Assembly: GCA_025266875.1 (NCBI GenBank)
Contig: JALLLT010000001.1
Coordinates: forward strand, 1,116,001-1,180,000
Origin: Fennellomyces sp. T-0311
Taxonomy: Eukaryota; Mucoromycota; Mucoromycetes; Mucorales; Lichtheimiaceae
Length of the DNA stretch: 64,000 nucleotides
Direction: 5' to 3'
Below, in pieces: positions 47,729 to 58,545 of the stretch (the first letter of the stretch is position 1; every line of letters starts with the position of its first letter). Made by a program: the position numbers and the translations under genes. Under the pieces are notes generated by a model that was not told where the DNA came from, searched no databases, and saw only the letters and a list, made by a program, of their open reading frames with translations.

Positions 47729-48643
47729 ATGGCACCAACAGACAGCAAAGTTATTCTTATTACTGGAAGTACAAGCGGAATCGGTCGCGCAGTAGCCAAA
47801 GGCCTCCTTGCTGAAGGCCATACTGTAATCATTGCTGGACGAAGTCACAGACGTATTGATGAGGCAGTAGGATCGATTAATCCATCTCCAAGAGCCGCCG
47901 AGCGCCTCCGCCGAGTCATAATTGACCTAGAAAGCTTGGAATCCATCAAAAGCTCAGTTGAGCAGTTCAAGGCACTCGGACTTCAACTTGACGTACTGAT
48001 CAACAATGCCGGCATCAATTCACGTAATCTTGAATATGTACAAGACACGAACAAGGTGGAAAAAAGTATATTTGTTAATGCGGTAGCGCCATTCTACCTT
48101 TCAGTCTTGCTTGCACCTCATATGCAACAAGGAGGGAGGGTCATGTTTGCTACATCCGGACTCCACAAACCAGGAACTACATCCGTAAACACCGCGGAGG
48201 GATCGGAGGTGGTCAGCGACCCTAATCTTTTCGACTTGTTGGACGGTAAAGCGGGATACGATGGATTCAGGTATTACAGAATCAGCAAGCTTGCCATGAT
48301 CTGGATTACATATGTGCTACCAAGACAGTTTCCGCATCTGACTGCGTTTGCATATGATCCTGGATTTGTGCCAACAACAAACCTGGGCCGTGACTACTCT
48401 TGGTTTTTACGACTATATATCAGAATTGTTCATCGGAGTATCACAAAACCGGAGGAACTGTACGTCTCCCAGCATGTTTACTACTCGACTAGCCCGAAAC
48501 TTAATGGTGTCACTGGTGAATACTTTTCCGACGGCAAAAAGTCGCAGAGCTCCGAACGATCTCATAATATGGATGACGCCATTAAGTTCTGGAATCTATC
48601 GTGCGAGATATGTAACATTCCAGAGTATAAGCAGATCACATAA
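47729..48643 (+). CDS. Short-chain dehydrogenase/reductase 2
   Basis: Single exon, 304 aa, paralogue of the gene at 44027. Motifs: TGSTSGIG cofactor loop, AGRSHRR, INNAG, TSGLHKP with the catalytic serine, and YYRISK (YxxxK). C-terminal FWNLSCEICNIPEY. One difference: AYDPGFVPTTN replaces the CPGFVPITD of the other copies. Codons are intact with no disruption. Intronless, in the same orientation as the rest of the array. Confidence 0.9.
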   Translation: MAPTDSKVILITGSTSGIGRAVAKGLLAEGHTVIIAGRSHRRIDEAVGSINPSPRAAERLRRVIIDLESLESIKSSVEQFKALGLQLDVLINNAGINSRNLEYVQDTNKVEKSIFVNAVAPFYLSVLLAPHMQQGGRVMFATSGLHKPGTTSVNTAEGSEVVSDPNLFDLLDGKAGYDGFRYYRISKLAMIWITYVLPRQFPHLTAFAYDPGFVPTTNLGRDYSWFLRLYIRIVHRSITKPEELYVSQHVYYSTSPKLNGVTGEYFSDGKKSQSSERSHNMDDAIKFWNLSCEICNIPEYKQIT

Positions 48644-50270
48644 TAATACAATTCCCCTTTCGGATATTTCAAATTTATATACTTTTCTAGCTATAGCCAC
48701 ATCAAAGCATGCAATTACATTTCAGAATAAATAATTTCCTGGAAAACATATGCTATGGTAGCGGTCAACTTTCTGTTGATAAACAATAGAGTTAAACTAT
48801 GTATAAAGTATCATGGTTGACGTTTTATTTACCACCCTATCTACAATTCTGAATAAAGCGAATTAATTTCGGCAACTAGAGAAATACGTTGAAAGAGTAT
48901 TTCTTGTAGGAGAGTGAACGGTAGTTCACAATATAAGTTTAAGAGTAAAAAAAAGGTTTGTAGGCTGGGTGCGTTAACAAAAATAATAGATCTTAGCACT
49001 TTTGGCTTATTCAGATCAAAAAGATATCAAGGCTTTGCCTAATGTTTGTGTGTAAACAATGAGTATAAGTTAACTGCTTTATTCGCTCTGCAAAATCGGG
49101 CTATTTATACTTGTTCAGCGGTTACACACTGATAAAGAAGTAGTAATAAAAGATAAAAAGAAGTTAAATATATGTGTATAATATTATGAAAAAAAGATAA
49201 AAATCTGATGAAAAAATTGGATTAGGAAACTGTGGTAGCACAGACCGACTTTACTCGTTACAACGTAATTCAGATGCTAACATACTTACGTAGATCATAT
49301 AATCCACCAAGAACATTCTATATGCAGATAGAGAAATTGGTACCGTATCTTTGAATTTCACAAACACTATATACGTAGTGTGGAAGCGTGACACGATTGG
49401 CCCTCTCTTCCACACAGATGTTTTATACACGTTATAATCACCATAACAGCCCGTTGATGATGCTCACAAATTCGCTCCCATCTATAAATATACGTGTCAT
49501 TTTCGATTAATTATATGTAACTGCTGAAAGGTTTGAAGTAATGGTAAGACACTTAAGCATTATTACCAGTGATAAAGATCCTATTTTGTTACTTAGGACA
49601 CGCCAACACGTTTGGTTACTTTTAGAAAGTACATACACGTACTTTTTGACGAAAATGTTTAGTGTAACTATGGTGGTTCATATTTATAAACATTTACTTC
49701 CAGCAGTGTGAAGAATAAAGCTACGGGTGTGCTGATATGTCGACATCAAATGATAGCAAGGACATTTTAATTACGTTGCTGTGAAAGGGTTTGTGTGAAA
49801 CAGGGTCCACAAATAGGTTGAAATAGAAAGGGTGAGTTAACCAAATACAGATGTAAGCTCCTGTCTTGGGCTTCTGAAAGGGATGATCAAGATAATTGAG
49901 GTCAAGTTAACTGGTTTATTTCATTTGATAATTCGGGGGTATTTATAGGATTCTTTTCTTTGGGCTCTAAATATACGACTGTGATAATAACTAGTTGTGC
50001 CGGAGGCACGTTGTTGATGTGAAAGGATTTCTCGAAATGATCCGAGTGTAAGATGAAGATGTGCAAAATGCACATGTATAATAGAATATCGGGTGTTGAC
50101 CGTGGGGATCCGAGTACAAAGGTAGATTGAGATGTGTAGAATGCACCAGTATAATAGAATAGTGGGTGTTGATCGTGGGTTCCGTGTAAAGAAGTAGATA
50201 GAGATGTGCAAAATGTACCAAACAATAGAGTAGGCAGCAGACACAATGGGCATGTGCTTACTGTATATGG
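48644..50270. other. Intergenic with minisatellite
   Basis: AT-rich and gene-free; ends in the 68-72-bp tandem repeat at 50041-50230. Confidence 0.45.
50041..50230. repeat. Minisatellite, about 2.7 units of 68-72 bp
   Basis: Units begin at 50041, 50109 and 50181. Each has TCCG(AG)TGTAAAG-like start, GAGATGTGCAAAATG, ATAATAGAAT and GGGTGTTGAYCGTGGG. The repeats make three overlapping minus-strand open frames that are artefacts. It abuts the dead SDR copy 3. Confidence 0.7.
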
Positions 50271-50285
50271 AATATAGTGATATCA

Positions 50286-51205
50286 AAAGAGAAACCAAAC
50301 GGCAAAGGAATTTTGTTACAACGTACAGGCAGTACCAATGGTATCGGTCGAGTGGTAGCCAGAGGCTTTTTTGCCCAGGGTCATACGATGATCATTACTG
50401 GACGAAATGGCAAGCGTATTCATGAAGAAGTTACATGGATCAAGCCTTCGGCAGAAGCAGCCAAACGCCTCTATAGCATTACACTCGACCTGGTAAGCTT
50501 AGAATCCATCAATTGCTCGATTGAGCAGTTCAAGGCACTCAGGCTCCGCCTTGACACCTTGATTAACAAGGCTGTTATCAATAATAGCGAGCTGGAATAC
50601 GTGAGGGGTACATCCAAGGTTGAAAGCTGTCTTTGGTCAATGCTGTGGCACCATTTTACTTGACCACCCTGCTCACACCTCTTATACTACCTGGTGGTCG
50701 AGTTATATTTGTTTCTTCCGGTGTCCACATGGCCAAAACTGCTCCTGTAATGGACTCATCTGATATGGAATGAATCAGTTATCCCCAGTCTTCTTGATCT
50801 GCTGGACGGTAAAGCGGAATTCGATGGGTTGATGTACTATCGGATTTGTAAGCTTGCATGATTTGGATCGACTATGCTATGGCAGAGTAATACCGATAAC
50901 GATCAGGCTTTCCAATCTGTATTGGATATGTGTTGTATATTAATATAGGACGTGAATATCCTTAGTATAACTTCTTATAACGAGGATTTCTCAATGGCGC
51001 TCCTACAAAACTGAGGAGCGGTGTACTTCCGAGTACATACACTATTCAATTAACGATGAGCTCAATGGCTTTACTGACCAACACTTTGCTAGCAGTAAAA
51101 TGCCTTAAAAGCTCAGCTAGATCGTACAGCATGGGCTAGGCGGTCAAGTTCTGGAATCTGTCTTGTGAGATTTGTGATGTTCCGGAATATATAAAAGCCA
51201 ATTAA
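50286..51205 (+). pseudogene. SDR pseudogene (copy 3)
   Basis: Homologous end to end with SDR 2. The ATG position is not ATG (GTG at about 50277). The first third is open (TGSTNGIG, then SIEQFKALRLRLDTL), but NNAG is changed to NKAV. A frameshift follows near 50630, after which FYLTTLLTPL and GGRVIFVSSGVH continue in another frame, then several stops. The C-terminal FWNLSCEICDVPEY still reads in frame before the stop at 51203-51205. Clearly non-functional as an enzyme. Confidence 0.85.
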
Positions 51206-52204
51206 TGGTATGACTATCATTAGTTTCTAGGTCTTAAAATTTGTATAGTTTCTGAATGTACTCCATATAACGAATGCTGAAATAGGTTACTTCATCTCTT
51301 CATGATTAATGAACCCGTACAGTAGCTGTAATGGAGACAAACTACCAAGGAAACCAATCACTGGTTCTATATGACTGTTCTGGAGTTGATGTCCTTAGCA
51401 AAAGACCTTTTGATTGAAAGATAAACACCATGTGGATTGAAGTTTGAAAAAGAACTTTAATAGGTTGCTATAACGGGAGTTTTCCTGTCAAAAGGTCTCT
51501 AACTTTATTCTTAGAAATGGAGTACTTTTGTATTGCTGTTCCAAGTTGCTGAGTGGAGTATTTCGCACAATAAGATTATGTACACCGGCAGAATTGAATA
51601 AAGCCACACTATCATTTGGTACAACAGAGATTACGTCATGTCTCATTAGTTCGTATATATATATTTTCTTCTCGAGTCATTCCTTTGTCATAAGGGTAGC
51701 ATAACTACTGTCAGAAATACATAGACATGGTATCATTTTGAATTACAACCTCAAGTATAGCAAAAGTTACGAAGCACGTATATCAATAGCTTCCTTTTCC
51801 AAACAAATACTCCAGCAATTAGCCACGGGACTCTACAATAAGCGACGTGATTGTACATACTTTATGAAAGCTCTTGCATATACTTAATAAACGTCTTTCT
51901 GGCAAAGTTGGACTAATGTTTACACCAATTATCATACTTACACTTACTATTTTGCTTTCCAAAGTTTAAGCCATAAAACATCTCGGTTATGTAAAATTTG
52001 GTAAAACCAAGTATATTGAGGGGTGATAATTCAAACGTTTAGGCCACAGCATATATAGCATGTGAAAACAGCTGCAGCACCCTCAAAATAGATTTTAAGT
52101 GCTAACCTGTCAAGGAAAGTAATTACACTATCACTCACACAGCCTGGAACAATATAAAAGAAGCAGCTTTCAAAGACTGATAAACAAGTAATATAGGACT
52201 GAGT
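51206..52204. other. Intergenic
   Basis: AT-rich with no recognisable gene. A TATA-like ATATAAAAG near 52152-52160 survives upstream of the dead copy 4 at the spacing seen in live copies. Confidence 0.4.
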
Positions 52205-53121
52205 ATCAGAAGCAAACAACAAGGTCATCCTTACCACAGGAAGCTCTACTGGTTTAGTCCGCACTGTAACCAAGCGCTTTATTGGCGAAGGATACACTGT
52301 GGTGATCACTGGCCGGACTAGTGAGAAGCTGGAAGAAGCCGTAGAATGGATCGATTTCGAAAAACATACATGACTGCATTTTTATACAATCGTACTGGAC
52401 GTGGAAAGCTTGGAGTCTATCCGAAACGCGGTGGATTCTTTCAAGGCCCTTGGACTCCCTCTTGATATCTTGCCTAACAACGCTGGTCGCTCAACTCTTA
52501 AAAGAGAATATGTCCAGGGGACCAGAAAGGTGGAAAAACTATCTTTGCAAACGCAATTGGACCATAGTACCTGTCAATGCGACTGGCGCCTCTAATGAAA
52601 CCTTGCAACAGGTTCCTGCTTGTTACATCAAGAGTGTACAATACGGACAATGATCCCAAGTTATCGGGCCTGCTAGATGCTCCGCTTACTGAACATTCGA
52701 ATATTTTTGATAACCTGGACAGTACTGCAATATACGATGGATCCGCGTACTACAGAATTGTAAGCTAGCTTTGATGTGGCTTAGTTATCTTATGGCAAGA
52801 CATTTCCCCCATTTGGATATAAACGCCTTCTGCCCTGGGTATGTTCCCGTCACCGATTCGAATCGCAAGTATCCTTACAGAACTCGGTGGGTAATGCGAC
52901 ACGTTTTCACGTGGTTTATGGTTACCACTCCCAAGGAGAAAATTATCTTAGAATATTTACATTATGCAACAAGCAAGGAACTGGAAGGTCATACCGCTAG
53001 ATATTACGAGTTCGATCAAGTGTCAAAGGGCTCGAAACGATCTTACAACATGGTGGAGGCAAATATGTTTTGGAGTCTGGCGTGTGAAATCTGTAAATCC
53101 CAGGAATATCAGCTCGGATAG
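52205..53121 (+). pseudogene. SDR pseudogene (copy 4)
   Basis: Closest in wording to SDR 5 and SDR 1. It has no ATG at the expected site, a changed cofactor loop (TGSSTGLVRT), a stop after IDFEKHT, a frameshift in the central part after KVEK, a frameshift/stop right after YYRI that destroys the YxxxK motif, and PNNAG for INNAG. The C-terminal 116 codons (from 52771) remain open and carry CPGYVPVTD and FWSLACEIC. Dead, but decay looks moderate. Confidence 0.85.
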
Positions 53122-53790
53122 CTATTGCTGTAGTTATCCACAAATTTCCTCTTGTTTATCCTCAAGATGTTAATATAGCTTCTTCCACCCACCGTATCTA
53201 ACACACCAATGCCGCGGAAGGTAGGCGCATATTACAAATATGTGAAGCTACTATGTGACCCAAAGCCTTTTGGGTTACAGTCGCATGTGGCAAATTGCTG
53301 AGTGATCATCATGCCAGCGTATTATAAGTCATGTTAGTTGGGCCCAATTCTGCCAGACATAATTATGTACTAATCATTTTACTTCATATAATGTTGAGAC
53401 ATGGATCGTCAAAGCAATGACCTAAAAATCCTTTATATAGCAGGTTGCAATGGTACGCAAGAGATATGCTTCTGTGGTACTACGTACGTATCTTCTAATA
53501 GGGGTCAAAATAATGTTGGATTTTTATACCTATTCCCAAATACATGCTGTGCTTTATAGGAAAGTTTTATGCTGACAGATACAATTCTGGACTTCGAGCG
53601 TAGCTTCTCTCTTAATCGGTACATTTTGATCAATATGGAATTCGACGTACGCCAGCAAATTTTGTCGTTTTTGGTAAGTGTGGTTAAACCTTCTTTGCCT
53701 AAAAGCTTATCACCGGAAGAGGAAGACAACACCGAATCTTTTTCCTGTTAAGCTCTCTTAGCTTACGACAGCGAATTTACGCATGAGTAT
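53122..53790. other. Intergenic
   Basis: Contains a perfect-looking hairpin near 53254-53276 (ACCCAAA, loop, TTTGGGT) and a 60-codon ORF (53569-53751) without recognisable similarity. A TATA-like TATAAAAAAC at about 53796 precedes SDR 5. Confidence 0.4.
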
Positions 53791-53847
53791 ATGTAGTATA
53801 AAAAACAAAATCCAAACGATCAGCCACCTAAGCAATGAATTCCCTAC

Positions 53848-54762
53848 ATGCTAGCCTCAGGTTGTAGCAAAGTCGTCTTTATTACCGGTAGCACAGGCGG
53901 GCTTGGCCGTGCAGCAGCAAAACGTTTTCTTGACAATGGCCATAACGTTGTGATAACTGGTCGAACCGCTCAGCAACTTGAAGAAGCAATAATATGGATG
54001 CAACCCTCTTCCGAAGCACGAAAACGTCTTCATACAATTGAACTCGATTTGGAAAGCCTGACATCAATACGGAAGGCTGTTTGCTCTTTCAAGTTTCTCA
54101 GTCTTCCACTCGATATATTGCTCAACAACGCCGGTCGAACGACAACCAAACTTGAATATGTTCAAGACACAACCAGAGTCGAGAAAACAATCTTTGCCAA
54201 CGCAATCGGACCTTGGTATCTGTCGATGCTATTAATGCCTTATATGCGACATCGCGGTCGGATATTGTTTGTTACGTCAGGACTCCACGATCCAGAAGGT
54301 GATCCAAGCCTTTTCGGCTCTAAAAGCAATAACGAAATAACCGATCCGAATCTCTTCAATTTATTGGATGGCGCTCCAAAGTACGGTTCGCTGGCATATT
54401 ACAAGATTAGCAAACTGGCTGTGATTTGGTTGGCATATGTCATGGCAACAAAATACCCATTCGTGGATATAAATACCTTCTCACCTGGATTCGTTCCTAT
54501 AACGGATCTGATCCGCCAAAAGCCTTGGATATTCCGTACGACACTTGGGCATGTTATGCGACACCTTAGCTCTGCTATACCCGAGCACCAGAGCATCTCA
54601 GAGTACGTGTACTATGCAACAAGCAAGGACCTCAATGGCGTCAGTGGTGCGTATTTTGCGTTTGGCAAAAGAGCCGAAAGCTCGACTCGATCCAAAAACA
54701 TGCAGGAAGCTCACAGGTTTTGGGAGTTGGCGTGCGAAATTTGTAACCTGAGTGCGGAATAA
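53848..54762 (+). CDS. Short-chain dehydrogenase/reductase 5
   Basis: Single exon, 304 aa. Motifs: TGSTGGLG, GRTAQQ, LNNAG, FVTSGLHDPEG and YYKISK (YxxxK), then SPGFVPITD and C-terminal FWELACEICNL. An ATG at 53835 opens a 10-codon out-of-frame upstream ORF, so initiation at 53848 may be by leaky scanning; otherwise the copy is intact. Last member of the array. Confidence 0.9.
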   Translation: MLASGCSKVVFITGSTGGLGRAAAKRFLDNGHNVVITGRTAQQLEEAIIWMQPSSEARKRLHTIELDLESLTSIRKAVCSFKFLSLPLDILLNNAGRTTTKLEYVQDTTRVEKTIFANAIGPWYLSMLLMPYMRHRGRILFVTSGLHDPEGDPSLFGSKSNNEITDPNLFNLLDGAPKYGSLAYYKISKLAVIWLAYVMATKYPFVDINTFSPGFVPITDLIRQKPWIFRTTLGHVMRHLSSAIPEHQSISEYVYYATSKDLNGVSGAYFAFGKRAESSTRSKNMQEAHRFWELACEICNLSAE

Positions 54763-55069
54763 AAGATCTGTCAACATTTATCAAGCGAGACTGCTGAGCA
54801 TGATTTTTAGTCTTAGAAAAATGACATAGTGGGAACTCATGTGATCAAGCTGTTCACACCGAGATTCTACACCCCGTAGGACCAGTGCTGACAGTATCAG
54901 TTGGCAGGGAGCTCGAGCAAAATGAGGAGCAGGCACCGAATTCATAAATTCATGCGGCATCCTCCCCAACTCTCCGCCATCATCGTGACGCGGGAACCAA
55001 TTAACTATTGGCCTAGAGGCTAGAACCCCCCTTGCTATTCACCTTCCCTTTTCTTTCTCTCTACGCACT

Positions 55070-56092
55070 ATGCAAATGCTACTTTTGCCTATTCTGACCT
55101 CTCGTCACCCACCACTACTGTTTGCAGATCCACGACTCATTCGCATGGCTCCGGCACCGGACCCGATTTCCGATTCCACAACCAATGTCGGCTGTTCTGG
55201 ATCTAGTGGCGACGAAGGGTGCAAGCTCCTTGACGGTTTTGCTATAGTTGTACAAATAAGCTTGGCAACGACTGCGTTGATGGTACTCGTATACAAGCGA
55301 TACCGGGAGCGACCTCAGCGACCGGTGCCTATCTGGTAAAGCGCATGTTTAAATCAAACGGCTGAAAATAACGCTCGCTCACTTCTTTTTAGGGCATTGG
55401 ACGTAGCCAAGCAATTCATGGGCGCAGGCGTCATCCACTTCTTGAACTTGGCAGTGAGCTATATTGTTGGGCGGCCCATGAACGGGCCCAAGACCAACCT
55501 CTGCGTGTGGTACTTTTTAAATGTCCTGGTGGACACTACGCTTGGCGTGGGGATTCTCTGGTTCTGGCTGCATTCACTGCAATACGTGCTGGAGCGTTAC
55601 CTGCATGTGCAATATATCCGCAGCGGCCAATACGGCCCACCACCGCTGCGTCGGCGTATATTGCCATGGGCACGACAGACGGCGGTGTTTATCGTGTCCG
55701 AAGGTCTGATGAAACTTTGCGTGTTTGCTTTGTTCCGTCTGTGTCCCTTTTTGTTTGATGTGGGTGACTGGGCCCTGCGCTGGACACGTGGCAATTACCG
55801 TTACCAAGTTGTGTTTGTCATGTTTATGTAAGTGGTTGCTTGGTGCCAAACACGAAGCGCTGAGGTTGTACTGTTTAGATTCCCGTTGGTGATGAATGCA
55901 GTCCAGTTTTGGATAGTCGACACGATCGTCAAAGTTAACCCGTCGCTGGTCAACAACTACGCAAACGCAGCCAAATACACCAACCCTGACGAAGGCAACG
56001 CCTCACCTGACGAAGAAAGCCAGTCATCACCACGCGGCGCCAGCGTGCATCAAGATGATGAGCGCACGCCGCTACTACGCAACTCTTCATAA
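55070..56092 (+). CDS. STIMATE/TMEM110-like vacuolar membrane protein
   Basis: Three exons: 55070-55335, 55393-55827 and 55879-56092; 304 aa from the first ATG, or 279 aa from the ATG at 55145 (MAPAPDPIS), which is equally plausible. Core matches the fungal vacuolar membrane protein family related to animal STIMATE: CKLLDGFAIVVQ, VAKQFMGAGVIHFLNLAVSY, CVWYFLNVLVDTTLGVG, a helix-breaking YIRSGQYG, and a last helix FPLVMNAVQFWIVDTIVK. About five hydrophobic segments are visible. The C-terminal tail is acidic/Ser-rich and ends ERTPLLRNSS, a dileucine-type sorting signal. Animal STIMATE controls ER-plasma-membrane junctions and STIM1; the fungal role is not established. Confidence 0.87.
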
Positions 56093-56211
56093 CCTATCTA
56101 GATACCTTTTTTGACAGCTATGTAAATAGAATTCTCTCGGCGGCATATGAATAGAAATAATAATTTTTTGGCCTAAAGTGTTGTCTTGATCGATCAGCTC
56201 CATTACAAAAA

Positions 56212-58481
56212 ATGTTCTCCATTGCACGTTACCAAGGCGATGACGACGACATCTTGCAGGGATCCGAGCGCACCCTCGAGAAAAAAAACGAGCGCTTGGA
56301 AAAGCTTCGGAGCAAAGCCAACAGAAAGCGTAAACCGGCTGACGATCAGTCTGCACAGCCTCCCAAGTCTTCGAAAAAGAATGAAAAGAAGCGACGGAAA
56401 CAGAATGCCGCAACCGCACATGGCAACCTTGACCAGATTCAAGAGTCTCACGAAAGAGCAGATCGACAAGAAATGGAAGCGGACAGTGACCAAGAGAGCG
56501 CGAAGGAGGAGGAGCAAGAAAATATACCCAGCATAGCGCAAAATGAAGACAGTGACAAAGACGGTGAGGACAATAGCGACAAAGACAGTGACCAAGTTAG
56601 CGATGACGAAGCAGTTAAGGAGGAGAATCAAGACGAAGAACAGCAAGATGAAGGAATTATGGCGTTCCCAGATATGCTGGGCAGTTCGGTGGAAAAGACA
56701 CAAGAGGACATTCGGCTGTTGCGAAACATGGGTATCCCAGACTGGCTGTTAATGCCAACAGTCATCTCGCCGAATGAGTCGTGCGAGTTGGATAAACTTT
56801 CAGGACTGTCTGACCATCTTATTCAACGATGTCGCGAACTGGGCTTTTCCAACTTCTTTGCAGGTAAATACAGATCATCTCGCATGGCAGTTGCATTCTG
56901 ACCGCGTCACATGAATGCAGTGCAGCTGGCAGTGATCCCAGTTTTCCTAAGACGGCAAGCACTGTATGATACGCGACGATCGCCGGGCGACTTGTGTGTT
57001 TCTGCACCGACTGGCAGCGGAAAAACCATGGCCTACGTCTTACCCATTATTGACATCCTTTCAAAACGTGTGGTGACGCGGCTGCGGGCGCTGATCGTTT
57101 TGCCTACGCGTGAGCTGGCAATCCAAGTAAAAGAAACTTTCGAAGCTTTTGTCAAAGGCACAGATCTTCGAGTAGGTGCAGCCATAGGTCAGCACACTAT
57201 GGCACGAGAGCAACAAATGTTGGTTGGGAAAGCAACGGATAGGTAATGTTTATAACCTTAATTGTGCATGGAAGAGCTCATGTGGGTTCTTTAGTTACCC
57301 AGGTGGTCAGAGTCGCGTCGATATCTTGATTGCCACGCCTGGTCGTCTCACAGACCATATCAGGGGAACACGCAATTTTACTTTGCAACACTTGCGCTTT
57401 TTGGTGATCGATGAAGCGGATCAGCTGTTGAACCAAAGCTACAATGACTGGTTAAATCAGATCTTGAACGCAACACGTCCATCAACCGAGACGTCCGACG
57501 TTCCGTTCAGCTTCAAAACAGATGAGAATGGGTAAGCGTCGTCGTGACTCTGATATCCAATTTCATTTTACTGACAGTAGGTATGTAGTGTGCGGGAACC
57601 GGATGCTATTGCTCCCAAGTTCTTGAGATCCAACTTTGACTTGCCAAGAACGGATATAGATTTGGCAAAGGTTCCAACGGTAAGTTTTATCCAGCAAATA
57701 ACTGGATGAGATCTAAGCTACTGGTGTTAGGTACAAAAACTACTGTTTTCTGCTACTTTGACGAAGAATCCTGCAAAGATTGCTGGTCTTCATCTCACCG
57801 AACCAGAATATATTTCGGTACAGCGAACCAATGACATGGATCAAGCACCCGATTACACTACACCTGAAGGCCTAAAGGAGTTCATGACGGTGTGCTCGTC
57901 TGAACTGAAACCACTGCACTTGATCTACTTATTACACCACTTTGACATCCGATCGTGTCTATGCTTTACTCGCTCGACGGATTCCACACGACGACTGCAG
58001 ATGCTTATCGAAGCTTATGAAGCACGACAAAAGGATTATACCAAGATTGTGGTAGCAGATTACTCAAGTGAACTGACAAAATCAGATCGTAAAACGATAA
58101 TGAAGAGGTTTGCTGACGGCGAGATCAATCTGTAAGGCAACCGCTTAAAAGTTAGATTTCATACTTACGCATTGCTATACAATTAGACTAATCTGCTCAG
58201 ATTTGATTGGCCGAGGTATCGATTTGGATAATGTTGCGGTTGTCATCAACTATGATGTACCATACTTTATGGATAAGTACATTCATCGTGTGGGTCGTAC
58301 TGCTCGTGCAGGTCGAGAGGGTGTGGCATATTCGCTTGTTGAAAAGCAAGAAGCACGACCATTTAAGGATATGTTCAGAGAAGCTGGACATTTCCAACAA
58401 CTCAAGCCATTAAGAATCGATCTTAAAAAGTTGGAACCATTTGAAAAAGATTATAATAATGCTTTATCAAGTCTTGAATAA
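56212..58481 (+). CDS. DBP6: DEAD-box RNA helicase Dbp6/DDX51, ribosome biogenesis
   Basis: Six exons: 56212-56863, 56921-57242, 57295-57531, 57589-57679, 57731-58131 and 58187-58481; introns 51-57 nt; coding length 1998 nt, 665 aa. Residues 1-150 are highly charged (lysine then Glu/Asp-rich, typical nucleolar tail). Helicase motifs follow in order: SAPTGSGKT (I), PTRELA (Ia), ATPGRL (Ib), VIDEADQLL (II), FSATLT (III), DLIGRGID and HRVGRTARAGR (VI). Gaps between motifs (an insert before motif III) fit Dbp6/DDX51, which acts in early 60S pre-ribosome assembly. Convergent with the acyl-CoA ligase, 64 bp between stops. Confidence 0.93.
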
Positions 58482-58545
58482 AAGAAAGTACAGTAAAACA
58501 AAAAATTTTATATACGTAAATCAGGAGATATGTCTTTTTCTTTAC

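Noticed and set aside
49902..50298. Minus-strand ORFs of 76-125 codons
   Set aside because: Translations of the 68-72-bp minisatellite in three frames; internal repeats explain their openness.
53569..53751. 60-codon ORF before SDR 5
   Set aside because: Short, open on both strands, no similarity or promoter evidence.
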